64,000 nt of DNA from Kineosporia mesophila (GCF_021129235.1 NZ_JAJOMA010000024.1:46872-110871), one strand, 5' to 3'; positions 1 through 8,110 are shown, numbered from the stretch's first letter. Translations and numbers: made by a program. The notes: a model not told the origin generated them from the sequence alone.

Positions 1-2
1 CG

Positions 3-41
3 GGTAAGGGCACGGTGCTGTTCAACGAGCGGGCCCGGTGA
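3..41 (+). CDS. C-terminal end of an unidentified gene (partial)
   Basis: The first bases read in one frame as the last 12 codons of a protein (GKGTVLFNERAR) followed by TGA at 39-41. The gene starts outside the window, so the product cannot be named. The codons have the G/C-rich third positions expected here, and the next gene starts about 60 bases downstream on the same strand. This could be chance, since any frame has some open stretch. Confidence 0.45.
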   Translation, partial: GKGTVLFNERAR

Positions 42-101
42 TCCTTGCCGGTTCGGCGTGTTCGACGCGCGACGCCGGGATGGAGGGGGCACGGTGTGCG
101 C

Positions 102-857
102 ATGAAGGACTCACTTGCCGCCCGCGCCGAGACGCTGGGCACCCTGCACGCCCGTCGCCCCCTGGTACTCCCCACCGTGTGGGACGCCTGGTCGGCCCGA
201 ACCGCGGTGGCCGCCGGGTTCGAGGCGCTCACCATCGGCAGTCACCCCCTCGCCGACTCCCGCGGCGCGTCCGACCAGGAGGGGCAGACCTTCGCCGAGG
301 TCATCGACGCGGTCCGCCCGATCATCGCCGCCGTCGGCGTCCCGGTCTCGGTCGATCTGGAGTCCGGCTACGGCCAGAGCCCCGAAGCCCTCATCGAGGG
401 CCTGCTCGACGCCGGTGGCGTGGGCCTGAACATCGAGGACACCGTGCACTCCGAGGGTGGGCGCGTGCGCACCACCCAGGAGCACGCCGACTACATCGCC
501 GGCCTGCGCGCGGCCGCCGACAAGGCCGGCGTCAACGTGTGGATCAACGGCCGCACCGACCTGTTCGCCCACGCCGCCGACCACGCCGCGGTGGCCGACG
601 AGGCGATCGTGCGTCTGAAGGCACTCGTCGAGGCCGGCGCCGACAGCGTCTACCCGGTGAAGATCCAGGACAACGACGAGCTGCTCACCGCTGTTGTGCA
701 AGCCATTTCGGTGCCGGTCAACTCCACGGCCCACCCGGTCAAGCACGACCTGGCCCGCTTCGCCCGCCTCGGCGTCGGGCGCATCACCTACGGCCCGCTG
801 CTGCAGTCGGCCCTGACCGACTCGATGAAGGCCATGATCGGCCCCTGGCGAGGCTGA
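102..857 (+). CDS. Isocitrate lyase/PEP mutase family protein
   Basis: This 251-residue protein looks like a member of the PEP mutase/isocitrate lyase superfamily, TIM-barrel enzymes that make or break C-C or C-P bonds beside a carbonyl of small carboxylic acids. Visible family signatures are DAWSAR near the start, the SVDLESGYG segment (metal-binding acid) and GLNIEDT in the middle, and NGRTDLF later. Its length fits the short 'phosphonomutase-like' branch rather than true isocitrate lyase. The substrate cannot be told. ATG at 102 has a GGAGGGGG tract about 12 bases upstream; an in-frame GTG at 96 is a possible alternative. The gene is host DNA just outside the integrated elements. Confidence 0.85.
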   Translation: MKDSLAARAETLGTLHARRPLVLPTVWDAWSARTAVAAGFEALTIGSHPLADSRGASDQEGQTFAEVIDAVRPIIAAVGVPVSVDLESGYGQSPEALIEGLLDAGGVGLNIEDTVHSEGGRVRTTQEHADYIAGLRAAADKAGVNVWINGRTDLFAHAADHAAVADEAIVRLKALVEAGADSVYPVKIQDNDELLTAVVQAISVPVNSTAHPVKHDLARFARLGVGRITYGPLLQSALTDSMKAMIGPWRG

Positions 858-865
858 CCGTCATC

Positions 866-904
866 GGGGAGGATCCGTGCGTCGTATCCGCACGGATCTT
901 CCCC
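866..904 (+). terminator. Terminator hairpin after the PEP mutase family gene
   Basis: Arms 866-881 and 889-904 form a 16-bp stem (one G-T wobble) with a 7-base loop, 8 bases after the stop codon. There is no clear T run, as is common in actinobacteria. It separates the host gene from the integrated element. Confidence 0.75.
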
Positions 905-966
905 GGTCTGGGTTTGGGGCCCCAAACGACGAAAGGGACCCTCGCGGGATCCCTCTTGTCAGTGAA

Positions 967-1002
967 GCTCCCCCCACTGGACTTGAACCAGTAACCCTGC
1001 GA
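967..1002 (+). repeat. Outer attachment site of AICE 1 (36-bp core)
   Basis: These 36 bases are identical to 22575-22610 and 32456-32491. They match the 3' half of tRNA-Asn, from the 3' side of the anticodon stem to the acceptor end. The tRNA 5' half is absent, so this is an att duplication and not a gene. Confidence 0.93.
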
Positions 1003-1041
1003 GACACCGTCGATGTTGGTGGATGGCTGTGGAGGCTTATC

Positions 1042-1109
1042 GTATGAGCCCTGACCTCAGCGCCTTGGCTCCGTCTAGTAGATCGGCCCGTGGTCGTTTG
1101 CGGTCGATC
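1042..1109 (+). promoter_or_regulatory. Left-arm sequence shared with AICE 2
   Basis: Two blocks, 1042-1057 and 1090-1109, recur at 22641-22656 (15 of 16 bases) and 22689-22708 (17 of 20). The spacing of 48 bases between block starts is the same in both elements. They sit just inside the att core, where tyrosine recombinases often have arm-type sites. Between here and 1210 I see no gene; a short open frame at 1023-1241 has no supporting features. Confidence 0.5.
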
Positions 1110-1209
1110 GTCGTTGAATCGCGTGCATTAATCGTGCGTGCTGGCGTAGACACGCACCCCAACTCCCATAGTGTCGCCGTAAGGCCGATCACCTGGCTAC
1201 AGTTGCCGT

Positions 1210-2478
1210 GTGAGCGACTACAGCGACGACACAGACTCTGATACAGAACCAGGTGTTTTAGAGGCGGAGGCAGCGCAGGGATCTGACGACGAGAAGGTTT
1301 ACGATCCCGAAGCGGGAGAAGTAGATGAAGACCCCATTTCTGCTCAAGAGGCGCTGAGATATTTTGGTGCAGACTTCGATGTTGACGGGTTAATTAGGCG
1401 CCTCAATAATGGCAATTTTGTTATACCAAACTTTGATCCTGCCGTGGAGACCTCGGAAGGAGTGGCCGGTTTCCAGCGTAAATTTGTATGGACGAAAAAG
1501 CAAATGGATCGATTTATTGAATCCATTCTTTTAGGGTATCCAGTGCCAGGCATTTTCCTGGTCGAACGTCCCGATAGAACTTATCTCGTGCTTGATGGCC
1601 AACAGCGATTGCGCACGCTTCAGCTATTCTATTCTGGTCGCTATTGGCAAGGAGAACAGGAGCGAGTTTTTCGCCTCGCCGCGGTCGGTGAAAAGTTCAA
1701 AAGGCTAACCTACGATGGCCTAGGCGCCACAGAAAAAAATCTTTTCAGCAACACGTTCATTCAAGCAACTGTCGTCGTGCCGAAAAACCACAATATGGCA
1801 GGCGTCTATGCATTGTTTGAGAGGATTAACAGTGGCGGTACCAATCTCCAAAGCCATGAAATCCGAGTGGCCCTGTACAGTGGTGTTGTTATCAATGAGA
1901 TTAGAGAGCTTAACCACTCGCCGGATTGGCGTGAGCTGTTCTCGCCTAAACCGCATAGTCGATTGAAAGATAATGAGCTAATTCTCCGACACTTTGCGCT
2001 ACGGCCAATTGCTGAACGGCTATCAAAGTTTGGGTGGGACGAAGAAGCCGCTAAAAGCGAGTTCCTCCTGGAGAACGGCAAGGATACTGCCATTCCTCCC
2101 AATTTCTATCGGCCACCAATGGCGACGTTCTTAAATTCTTATCTAGCTCAGCATGTGGAACTGGATGAGGAAGTGCGTTCGGCGGCGAACTACTTCGGTC
2201 TCACTTGTAATTTAATTGTTCAACAGATTGGCCCGCGAGCACTCAAGATTCGCGGCGGCTCGCAGGTAAATGCAGCGCATACAGATGCGTTACTCACGGC
2301 TATATCGCTCAATATGGAGCGGGGGACGCTTATAGCCATTGATGACATTGGCGCAGCGTATAGCAGCCTTCTGGAAGACGACGATTATAAGAAGGCAATC
2401 TCGGATAGTACTTCCCATAAGGATATGGTCCTACAGCGACTCAAAGTTGCCTACCTGGCTTTTAGCGATGCGCAATGA
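1210..2478 (+). CDS. DUF262 (GmrSD N-terminal-like) domain protein
   Basis: The 422-residue protein carries a DUF262 domain of the ParB/Srx-like superfamily. An acidic N-terminus (about residues 1-45) is followed by FQRKFVW near residue 88, FIESILLGYPVPGIF near 105 and the hallmark VLDGQQRLRTL near 127. In GmrSD-type enzymes this domain binds NTP and drives cleavage of modified DNA; here no DUF1524 HNH nuclease half is present. The next gene starts inside its stop codon (ATGA), so they are coupled. The gene is visibly A/T-richer than its surroundings and uses several TTA leucine codons, which are rare in actinobacteria, so it was probably acquired recently. The GTG start is the first plausible one. 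Confidence 0.85.
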   Translation: MSDYSDDTDSDTEPGVLEAEAAQGSDDEKVYDPEAGEVDEDPISAQEALRYFGADFDVDGLIRRLNNGNFVIPNFDPAVETSEGVAGFQRKFVWTKKQMDRFIESILLGYPVPGIFLVERPDRTYLVLDGQQRLRTLQLFYSGRYWQGEQERVFRLAAVGEKFKRLTYDGLGATEKNLFSNTFIQATVVVPKNHNMAGVYALFERINSGGTNLQSHEIRVALYSGVVINEIRELNHSPDWRELFSPKPHSRLKDNELILRHFALRPIAERLSKFGWDEEAAKSEFLLENGKDTAIPPNFYRPPMATFLNSYLAQHVELDEEVRSAANYFGLTCNLIVQQIGPRALKIRGGSQVNAAHTDALLTAISLNMERGTLIAIDDIGAAYSSLLEDDDYKKAISDSTSHKDMVLQRLKVAYLAFSDAQ

Positions 2479-2993
2479 CCGCTGATACCAGCGCCACGGC
2501 TCCGCCGAATACGCGGCAGGATGCACGAGAGCGGGTGGATCTACTTTACGAAAACTTGACTGATAGTTTTGCCGATTTTCAGCAGAATTTGTCAATCACA
2601 CCGCCCTCTATCCAGGCCGACATGCATCTCTACCTCTGTATCCGCATGGCAGGGTTTCTGGAACAGCTTGTATTTCTGACTATTTCGGGATATATGCGCG
2701 AACTACTCGGAGGACACGCGCGAAATTTTTACGGTTCCTGGTTCTGGAAAGCACCTAATCTTACCCCCGAGCAATTCAAGGGATTAATAAAAAGATTTGA
2801 TGATCCCTGGAAGACGGAGTTTCAAAACTTTTTGTCTGATGGCCTACGGACCTCGACGCTCAAAAACCTACTAGAGATACGCAATAAGGTGGCGCATGGG
2901 CAGAGTTACACAGGAGGTCGAGGGCAGCTCACCAGTTATATGGAGCTTGTGAGTGACATAAAAGACTGGATGTACGCACGTTTCGTAGATTAA
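2475..2993 (+). CDS. HEPN-domain protein (RiboL-PSP-HEPN-like), probable RNase
   Basis: This 172-residue, mostly helical protein has RNKVAHGQ near residues 135-142, an R-x4-H motif typical of HEPN ribonucleases. The segment before it (MAGFLEQLVFLTISGYMREL) resembles the helix that starts RiboL-PSP/MAE-type HEPN proteins, families known to sit beside DUF262 genes. It overlaps the DUF262 gene by 4 bases, implying a fixed ratio. Inference: one of the two proteins is toxic to RNA metabolism and the other senses or restrains. It shares the A/T-rich codon use of the cassette. Confidence 0.75.
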   Translation: MTADTSATAPPNTRQDARERVDLLYENLTDSFADFQQNLSITPPSIQADMHLYLCIRMAGFLEQLVFLTISGYMRELLGGHARNFYGSWFWKAPNLTPEQFKGLIKRFDDPWKTEFQNFLSDGLRTSTLKNLLEIRNKVAHGQSYTGGRGQLTSYMELVSDIKDWMYARFVD

Positions 2994-3019
2994 CAATCCG
3001 TCTGTGGATGAGATAGGAA

Positions 3020-3541
3020 ATGTCTGATAGTGAAAACATCCATCTATCGGAAATAGGCCGCCTGGCGATTCTTGCCGGTTCCATCGAACGACACATGGCG
3101 GATTTGACGGCTCTTCTAGTCTCTCCCGATTCTAGCGAGGTCGGCTATACCGTAGTGAAACGTCAGCAGTTTTCAGGTCTGGCCCAACTTGCTAATCAGG
3201 TTTTAATCAATCGTCTGAAGAATCCAGACTCGCGATATTTCGACTTGCTGGATCCTATTTCGAAATGGATAACTGACGCCAGGAAGGTCATGCAGTGGCG
3301 TAATCAACTTCTTCATGCCACGTGGATGTTTTACCCTATCTCATCGCAGGCGTTAATACTGCGCCGTGGCGGCGAAACTGAAGATATTTCAATAGAAAAG
3401 ATCCGCGGCTATGTCGCAATCGCAGAAAAAGTTGACTTGCGGGGTGGAAAGCTTTGGGAAGAATTCCTTGATCGCTGTGGCCACCTTGATGCACTAATCG
3501 AAGCCACGAAAAGAATTGACCCAGATTGGTTCGGCGAGTGA
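3020..3541 (+). CDS. Second HEPN-like protein of the defence cassette
   Basis: A 173-residue helical protein. Its motif RNQLLHATW (R94, H99) again has R-x4-H spacing, within a pattern (LAGSIERHMADL early, a long helix, then RN...H) seen in uncharacterised HEPN-like proteins of mobile elements. It starts 26 bases after the first HEPN gene on the same strand, with AGATAGGA before the ATG. Codon use matches the two genes before it, so the three probably arrived together. Whether it is an active RNase, a partner of the first HEPN, or an inactive antitoxin-like subunit cannot be told. Confidence 0.6.
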   Translation: MSDSENIHLSEIGRLAILAGSIERHMADLTALLVSPDSSEVGYTVVKRQQFSGLAQLANQVLINRLKNPDSRYFDLLDPISKWITDARKVMQWRNQLLHATWMFYPISSQALILRRGGETEDISIEKIRGYVAIAEKVDLRGGKLWEEFLDRCGHLDALIEATKRIDPDWFGE

Positions 3542-3657
3542 GGGGTACAGGTTAGCGCCAGATTCTATACAGCAATCATGCTCAAGCTTCCAGGACCTTG
3601 GGTCAGCTATTGCTGCAAGATCAATGGGGTGCGGATGTCGTGCGTGGCCACTGGACG

Positions 3658-4048
3658 CGAGGCAGCGCTTATGATGTGTGGCCCCACTAACAGCCCCCTC
3701 CGGATCAGAGGCCGCCACCGTACTTGCTGGCCGGGAGCACGGTAGCTGCTGGCACCTATAACATCATCGCTAGATGATGTTATAGGTGCCACGCTCAGCG
3801 CTGTATGAGTCGAGAGATATTCGTTTCGGAGGCTCCGACTTTGTCTATATCCTGGGAGTAATGGCCCGAGACCCCCAGGACGATGAACTAGCCGTTTTCG
3901 CAGCTGAACGTCATTTCGGTGTCGCTTGTCACCAATGCTTGGCGTGCCGGGCGCGAGTTCACGCTCATGATGTGCGGCGCCCCGACGCACTCGCCGACTA
4001 AGAGGTCGATTCTCGTGGCCGGGCGGACACGACTTGGGCCTAAGGCAC
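3658..4048 (-). repeat. Two diverged copies of a ~100-bp unit in a gene-free stretch
   Basis: Copy A (about 3658-3757) and copy B (about 3953-4048) share blocks such as ATGATGTGYGG, TGGCCGGG and a terminal GGCACC in the same order. On the minus strand both translate to a pattern ending GPHI(I/M)S...SRP, but no start or ribosome site supports a gene. Apart from these copies and the hairpin at 3751-3790, the stretch 3542-4218 shows nothing I can name. It may be remnants of duplicated insertion DNA. Confidence 0.4.
3751..3790. terminator. Perfect 18-bp inverted repeat with 4-base loop
   Basis: Arms 3751-3768 and 3773-3790 are perfect complements around the loop GCTA. The hairpin stands 210 bases after the HEPN-like gene. 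It may end transcription of the cassette or be a target for a regulator; its A/T-rich upper stem is unusual for this genome. Confidence 0.5.
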
Positions 4049-4218
4049 CCTGCGCTCCAGTCTGGTAGCAATACAAGGGGCAACAGGGGTAGCGAAAAGC
4101 GGCAGTTCAAGCCGTCGGCGTGCGTTGGTCTGTGTGAGGCTGCCGGAGAATGCATACCTAGATCATCTTCCAGATTCTCCCTGGGCCCCGAACCGAGTCG
4201 CGGACCCTCGTACGGTAG

Positions 4219-5446
4219 CTATCGCTGCGCTGCCAGCGATCGCAGGTTGTCCAAATACTCCTGACCCGCCGTTTCCGCTGAGTATCGTTCATTGACAACC
4301 GTGGCCAAGTCACGGCTCACCATGAGCAAGGAGGGGAGCGACTTCCTCTCGCCAATCAGAGCATGCTGTCCGTACGCGACAGCTGAATCCAAGTCGCCCT
4401 GTCGAGCCGCAGCCACGCCAAGAGTGATGCGGGCTTCGGAAATTCGCATTGGCGAGCGTTCTGTCCCATCAAAATCGGTTCCCGCCCGAATCACTTCATG
4501 GGCAAGCGATTCCGCTAGCGCGTCTTCACCGAGTGTTCGATAGCAATCCATGGCATAAAAATCAAACTTTGCCGGATCGACCACAAAGTGGTTATCGAGG
4601 TTTTCGGGATGATCCATTCTCTCTAACAACTTACGACCCTTGTCTAGGGCAACCTCCGTTTGCCGGCGATCACCGATACGAGCCCTTGGCTTCCTGCCCG
4701 AAGAGCTGGACAGCCACGCTTTGGTCAGCCGCAATTTCACCGCCAGCCTTGGCCGCCGCAACCACACCTCGATAGTCCCCACTGGTTAGGGCCGCCCAGG
4801 CACGCATTTCGTAGGCCCACCCAGAGATATGAGCGTTGCCCGATTCGGCTCCAAGGGAAAGCGCCGATTTACGGGTTGCCTCCGAGACTCGCCGGTCCCC
4901 CAGATCGTATTCAACGCATCCGATAAGCAAGGCTAGCCAGCCGGCCAAGGTCAAAACCTCGCGATGCTGCGTCAAGGTAAGACGCTGGGTTTGGAGAGCG
5001 GCGACACGATTCAGCCAGTTCCGCCCCTCCATTAGAAGTTGTTCCGCTGGCAGGTAGGCGTACTCGGAACACAGCCGGTCAACCGTTATCCGGAGGGCAT
5101 CGAGGGTGGCATTGTCGACATCGGAACGCTGCATCCGATTGACAATTTCCAGAGTCTCCATGCCACTAACCGAGGCAACTTCCGCATTTCCGTTGCGATG
5201 ACCCGCGAGAGGAAAAAGTGCACGCGTGACGGTTCCGAAGGTCGACGCAATAAGAGCCTGATAGCGCTCACCAGGAATTGTCTCTCCCGCCTCCCACCTC
5301 TTCCATTGCCTAAGCAGACTGGCATCATCCGGTAGTTCCCGATCCGAATGAAGTCGCATTGCATTTATAGCGGCCTGCTGAGACCACCCGCGAATGTTGC
5401 GCTCGACGGTAATTCGCTGTGCCCAGTGCGGTCGATTGTCACTCAC
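4219..5446 (-). pseudogene. XRE-family regulator with TPR-like domain, frameshifted
   Basis: Two minus-strand frames together give one protein of about 400 residues: an N-terminal helix-turn-helix (WAQRITVERNIRGWSQQ) and a long TPR-like helical region (QLFGQEAK, then GDRRQTEVALDKGRKLLE, HFVVDPAKFDFYAMDCYR and GTERSPMR). The halves belong to one actinobacterial family, and the frame changes at about 4681-4689, where a 1-base insertion (or 5-base loss) breaks the gene. The GTG start at 5446 has GAAGGGG nine bases upstream. It was probably a regulator of the element or its cargo. Either it is dead or the shift is a sequencing error. Confidence 0.8.
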
Positions 5447-5626
5447 GTATCGTCCCCTTCTTTGGCAATGCGAGCGAGGTATCCATCGTGTCGAGCATGG
5501 GTGACTAGCGACAGTGACAACCTGCCTGTCACCACTTGTCACCTACGTGTCCAGAAAGTGTCACTGCCCGGAACGTGTGCTTTCAGTGCACTGTTCTCAT
5601 CATGTTCCCGGCACAACGTAAGCGAG

Positions 5627-5971
5627 CTAGTCCCGGCCTTCGAGGGCCTGAAGTCGCGAAGAAAGGTGTTGGTAGTCCTCTCGCAACGATCGAACTTCTT
5701 CCGCAAGGGCCGTAAGCGCGTCCCCCCCAGCTTCTGGCCGTTTCCGTGTGACGAAACTTCCTCGGTTAGGCGTTGTTTCGATCACGCCCTCCTCGCGAAG
5801 CAAGCGCAAAGCGTTCTGCACCGTCATCTGCGCCACAGCGAACCGATTGGCAAGCGCCCGGATAGACGGCAGTCGCTCTCCCGCCGGCAGGACGTTGCTG
5901 GCCACGTCCTTACGTAGCTCATCGGCGACCTGAACGTAGGGCGGGCGCGGGTCATTGGCAGCCAGGCTCAT
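5627..5971 (-). CDS. GntR-family regulator (short, no effector domain)
   Basis: A 114-residue protein with an N-terminal GntR winged helix (PPYVQVADELRKDV, then LPSIRALANRFAVAQMTVQ, then NRGSFV at the wing) and a short C-terminal coiled coil (LAEEVRSLREDYQHLSSRLQ) that probably makes dimers. There is no ligand domain, as in YtrA-like members. It is divergent from the gene row starting at 6113, and the shared upstream region holds a phased decamer array. This fits a repressor of AICE transfer and replication genes like KorSA, though that is inferred from position. Confidence 0.85.
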   Translation of the reverse strand: MSLAANDPRPPYVQVADELRKDVASNVLPAGERLPSIRALANRFAVAQMTVQNALRLLREEGVIETTPNRGSFVTRKRPEAGGDALTALAEEVRSLREDYQHLSSRLQALEGRD

Positions 5972-5992
5972 ACACCAAGTCTACATGTCAGC

Positions 5993-6042
5993 GCAAGCTA
6001 ATACGACCTCTTGCAACCTAGAGCGTACTAGTGCATGCTAGT
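5993..6042 (+). promoter_or_regulatory. Phased decamer operator (GCnnnCTAGw)
   Basis: Decamers GCAACCTAGA, GCGTACTAGT and GCATGCTAGT lie head to tail at 6013, 6023 and 6033, with a fourth related copy, GCAAGCTAAT, two turns earlier at 5993. CTAG is rare in high-GC actinobacteria, so three copies spaced exactly 10 bases apart put the same face of DNA forward. The last two form ACTAGTGCATGCTAGT, a dyad. Probable binding array for the divergent GntR protein. Confidence 0.55.
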
Positions 6043-6112
6043 TCACATCAGCCGGTCACGGGGCGTGCGAAGTCCGCCGCTTCCGCCATCACCACCAACG
6101 ACGGAGGAACCG

Positions 6113-6355
6113 ATGCATATTAAGGACGGTCCAACCGCACAGGAGCTGCAACGGATCGAGGCTCAAGCGCCCCTGACCGCTGCTGAGCTGCGCGTAGTCG
6201 ACGCTGAGATCGCTATCGCCCGAATTGACGACATGGCAACGGAATTCGGCCGCTGCCTGCTGCGTCGTGCGGAAGCGGAGAAGGCGGAAGCCCTTCGTGA
6301 GGTGCGTGCACTCACGAACTCGTCTGCTCCTGCCTTTCTGGGAGATGCGGCGTGA
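6113..6355 (+). CDS. Small helical protein, first gene of AICE 1 row
   Basis: An 80-residue protein, mostly charged helix (AQELQRIEAQAPLTAAELRVV), with no family I recognise. ATG at 6113 follows GGAGG by 5 bases, which decides the start over an upstream frame. It directly follows the decamer operator, so it is probably the first gene under GntR control. It overlaps the next gene by 4 bases. Confidence 0.6.
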   Translation: MHIKDGPTAQELQRIEAQAPLTAAELRVVDAEIAIARIDDMATEFGRCLLRRAEAEKAEALREVRALTNSSAPAFLGDAA

Positions 6356-6585
6356 GCGCCCGGACGTCGGGTGAGCGTGCTGCCGTTGCTGTGCTGCTGC
6401 TGGTGAGTGTTGGCTCGATCACGGGTGCTGCTGTCCATCGTGGCGGGGCTGATGAGTCGGTTCCGCCGGCGGATCAGTGGCGGGTGGTTCAGGTGCACTG
6501 TGAGAACGAGCGGATCCAGCACGGGGTGGATCGGGGTCGCGCGGATGGCCTGCTGCTGGCGCATGACACCGGGGTGGCGTGCTGA
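6352..6585 (+). CDS. Small membrane-anchored protein
   Basis: A 77-residue protein with one hydrophobic segment near the N-terminus (AAVAVLLLVSVGSITGAAV) and a short polar tail with a single Cys pair (HCEN, VAC at the end). GTG at 6352 overlaps the previous stop, and its own stop overlaps the next ATG. Function unknown; such one-span proteins are common in AICE rows. Confidence 0.55.
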   Translation: MSARTSGERAAVAVLLLVSVGSITGAAVHRGGADESVPPADQWRVVQVHCENERIQHGVDRGRADGLLLAHDTGVAC

Positions 6586-7067
6586 TGTCGGCCCGGGAGA
6601 TCGGCGCCGATGCTGCCGAGGCGCTGGCGCGCACGGTGGCCGGGATCGGTGGCCCGGTCGGGGTGACCCTCGATCACCGGGCGATGCCGATCGGGTCGGG
6701 TGAGTGGGTGACCTACCGCTACGGTCTCGCGCCGGCCGGTCTGGCCACGATGCGTCAGCTTTCGGCGATGGGCCTGCGGCCGGGCGGTCATCAGCCGGTG
6801 GCCGCGTTGGCCCGGCCCCGGGGTCGGTGGGTGGCCTACCTGTACGACGTGTCCACGGCGAAGGCGAAGCGGCCGATGACGCGGGCCAAGCGTCGGGCCC
6901 TGGCCGCGGCGAACCGGGCACAGCGCATCTGCCCCACCTGCGAGAGGGACGCCGGGTACCGGATCCCGTCCCGGCTGGGTGAGTGCGTGGACTGCCACTT
7001 CGGCCCGGCCGACGACATCACCAACGAAAACACCAACGTGATCGAGCGATTCGGAAAGGTGGCCTGA
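6585..7067 (+). CDS. RRQRL-type zinc-binding protein
   Basis: A 160-residue protein with a basic stretch (AKRPMTRAKRRALAAANRAQ) followed by CPTC near residue 112 and CVDC near 136, a zinc ribbon. It resembles a family common in actinobacterial conjugative elements and annotated as RRQRL motif zinc-binding proteins; role unknown, possibly nucleic-acid binding. The ATG at 6585 lies in the stop of the previous gene (TGATG). It is followed by the NUDIX gene after 2 bases. Confidence 0.7.
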   Translation: MSAREIGADAAEALARTVAGIGGPVGVTLDHRAMPIGSGEWVTYRYGLAPAGLATMRQLSAMGLRPGGHQPVAALARPRGRWVAYLYDVSTAKAKRPMTRAKRRALAAANRAQRICPTCERDAGYRIPSRLGECVDCHFGPADDITNENTNVIERFGKVA

Positions 7068-7069
7068 CC

Positions 7070-8110
7070 ATGTGCAAGGGCGACGGCAAGGGATTCTGCG
7101 AGGGGCGGAGCCAGTACAGCGACGCCGAGTGGCAGGCCGAGGGCGACATTCTCCCGCGCCTGGCCACACTGTGGTCGGCTCTGCACGAGGCGCAGAGCCT
7201 GCCGGGCTGGGACCCGGCCAAGGTCATCACCGCGGACTGCGGTTACCGCGGGATCCACATCCACCTCAACGGGGACGAGGACCTGGGCTACCGGCTAGCC
7301 GCCCGGCTGCTGCCGACCGCGTTGTGCCGCACGCAGCGCACCCACACCGAGCAGGAGCACTCCGCCCCGGACGAGATCGTGTCCGTCCTCAACTGGTACG
7401 GCATGTACGCCGGTCAGGCCCTGAACGTGACCTCTTCATGGCGCACTCCGCTGGTCGAGCGTGACCTCACGGCCGATGAACTGGCCGTCGGCGTGGCCGA
7501 AGGGTGGGCCGACCCGGAGAACGACCCGGCCGACATCGACTGGCCGACCCGGCAAGCGAACGCTCTGATCCCGTTCACCGTGGTCGCCGGCCGCCCGTGC
7601 ATCCCGGGTGCCTCGACCGGTATTCACCGGGGCCGTAACGAGATGGGTCGCTGGGGTGAGTCCGCGATGGCCGATGCGCTGGTCACGGCCGACCTGGGCG
7701 ACGGGCAACGGTGGCTGCTGCTGATCTGGCGCGGCGACGGTCACGGGTGGGCCGTGCCCGGTGGCGGTATCGAGGCCGGCGAGACGCCGGTGCAGGCCGC
7801 ATCCCGGGAACTGGCCGAAGAGACCGGGCTGGGTCTGCCGGCCGATGCGTTCACTCCGTTCGCGCCCCGGCTGGTGCCGGACCCGCGGGCCAGTGACGAG
7901 GCCTGGGCGGTCACCGTGATCTCGCGGACCCACCTGAACCTGAACGGTCTGGGCCACGGGCTGCCGGAGGTGACGGGCTCGGACGACGCCCGCCGGGCGG
8001 AGTGGATCCGCGCCAACTCCTACGCCGACATGGTCACTGACCTGCGCGCACGGTTCGCCGGGGCCGTGTTCCCCGCCCACGTCGAGTTCCTGAGCGACTT
8101 CCTGCAGTAG
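7070..8110 (+). CDS. NUDIX hydrolase with unrecognised N-terminal domain
   Basis: The 346-residue protein has a C-terminal NUDIX domain (about 195-340) with a complete Nudix box near residues 231-253: GGIEAGETPVQAASRELAEE, then TGL. NUDIX enzymes hydrolyse nucleoside diphosphate-X compounds using Mg2+ held by this box. The first 190 residues, containing GYRGIHIHL and NWYGMYAGQ, match nothing I know and make it about twice the length of a minimal NUDIX enzyme. ATG at 7070 lies 2 bases after the previous stop. NUDIX genes occur in several AICEs, where they have been linked to signalling; here that is inference. Confidence 0.85.
   Translation: MCKGDGKGFCEGRSQYSDAEWQAEGDILPRLATLWSALHEAQSLPGWDPAKVITADCGYRGIHIHLNGDEDLGYRLAARLLPTALCRTQRTHTEQEHSAPDEIVSVLNWYGMYAGQALNVTSSWRTPLVERDLTADELAVGVAEGWADPENDPADIDWPTRQANALIPFTVVAGRPCIPGASTGIHRGRNEMGRWGESAMADALVTADLGDGQRWLLLIWRGDGHGWAVPGGGIEAGETPVQAASRELAEETGLGLPADAFTPFAPRLVPDPRASDEAWAVTVISRTHLNLNGLGHGLPEVTGSDDARRAEWIRANSYADMVTDLRARFAGAVFPAHVEFLSDFLQ

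Noticed and set aside
967..1002. tRNA-Asn gene
   Set aside because: Only the 3' half is present here and at 22575; without the 5' half no cloverleaf forms. They are att sites.
1023..1241. 72-residue plus-strand frame
   Set aside because: It overlaps the arm motif shared with the other AICE, has no ribosome site and no recognisable feature.
3607..4155. 182-residue minus-strand frame
   Set aside because: It covers two diverged repeat copies and a hairpin; composition is not protein-like and no start signal is seen.
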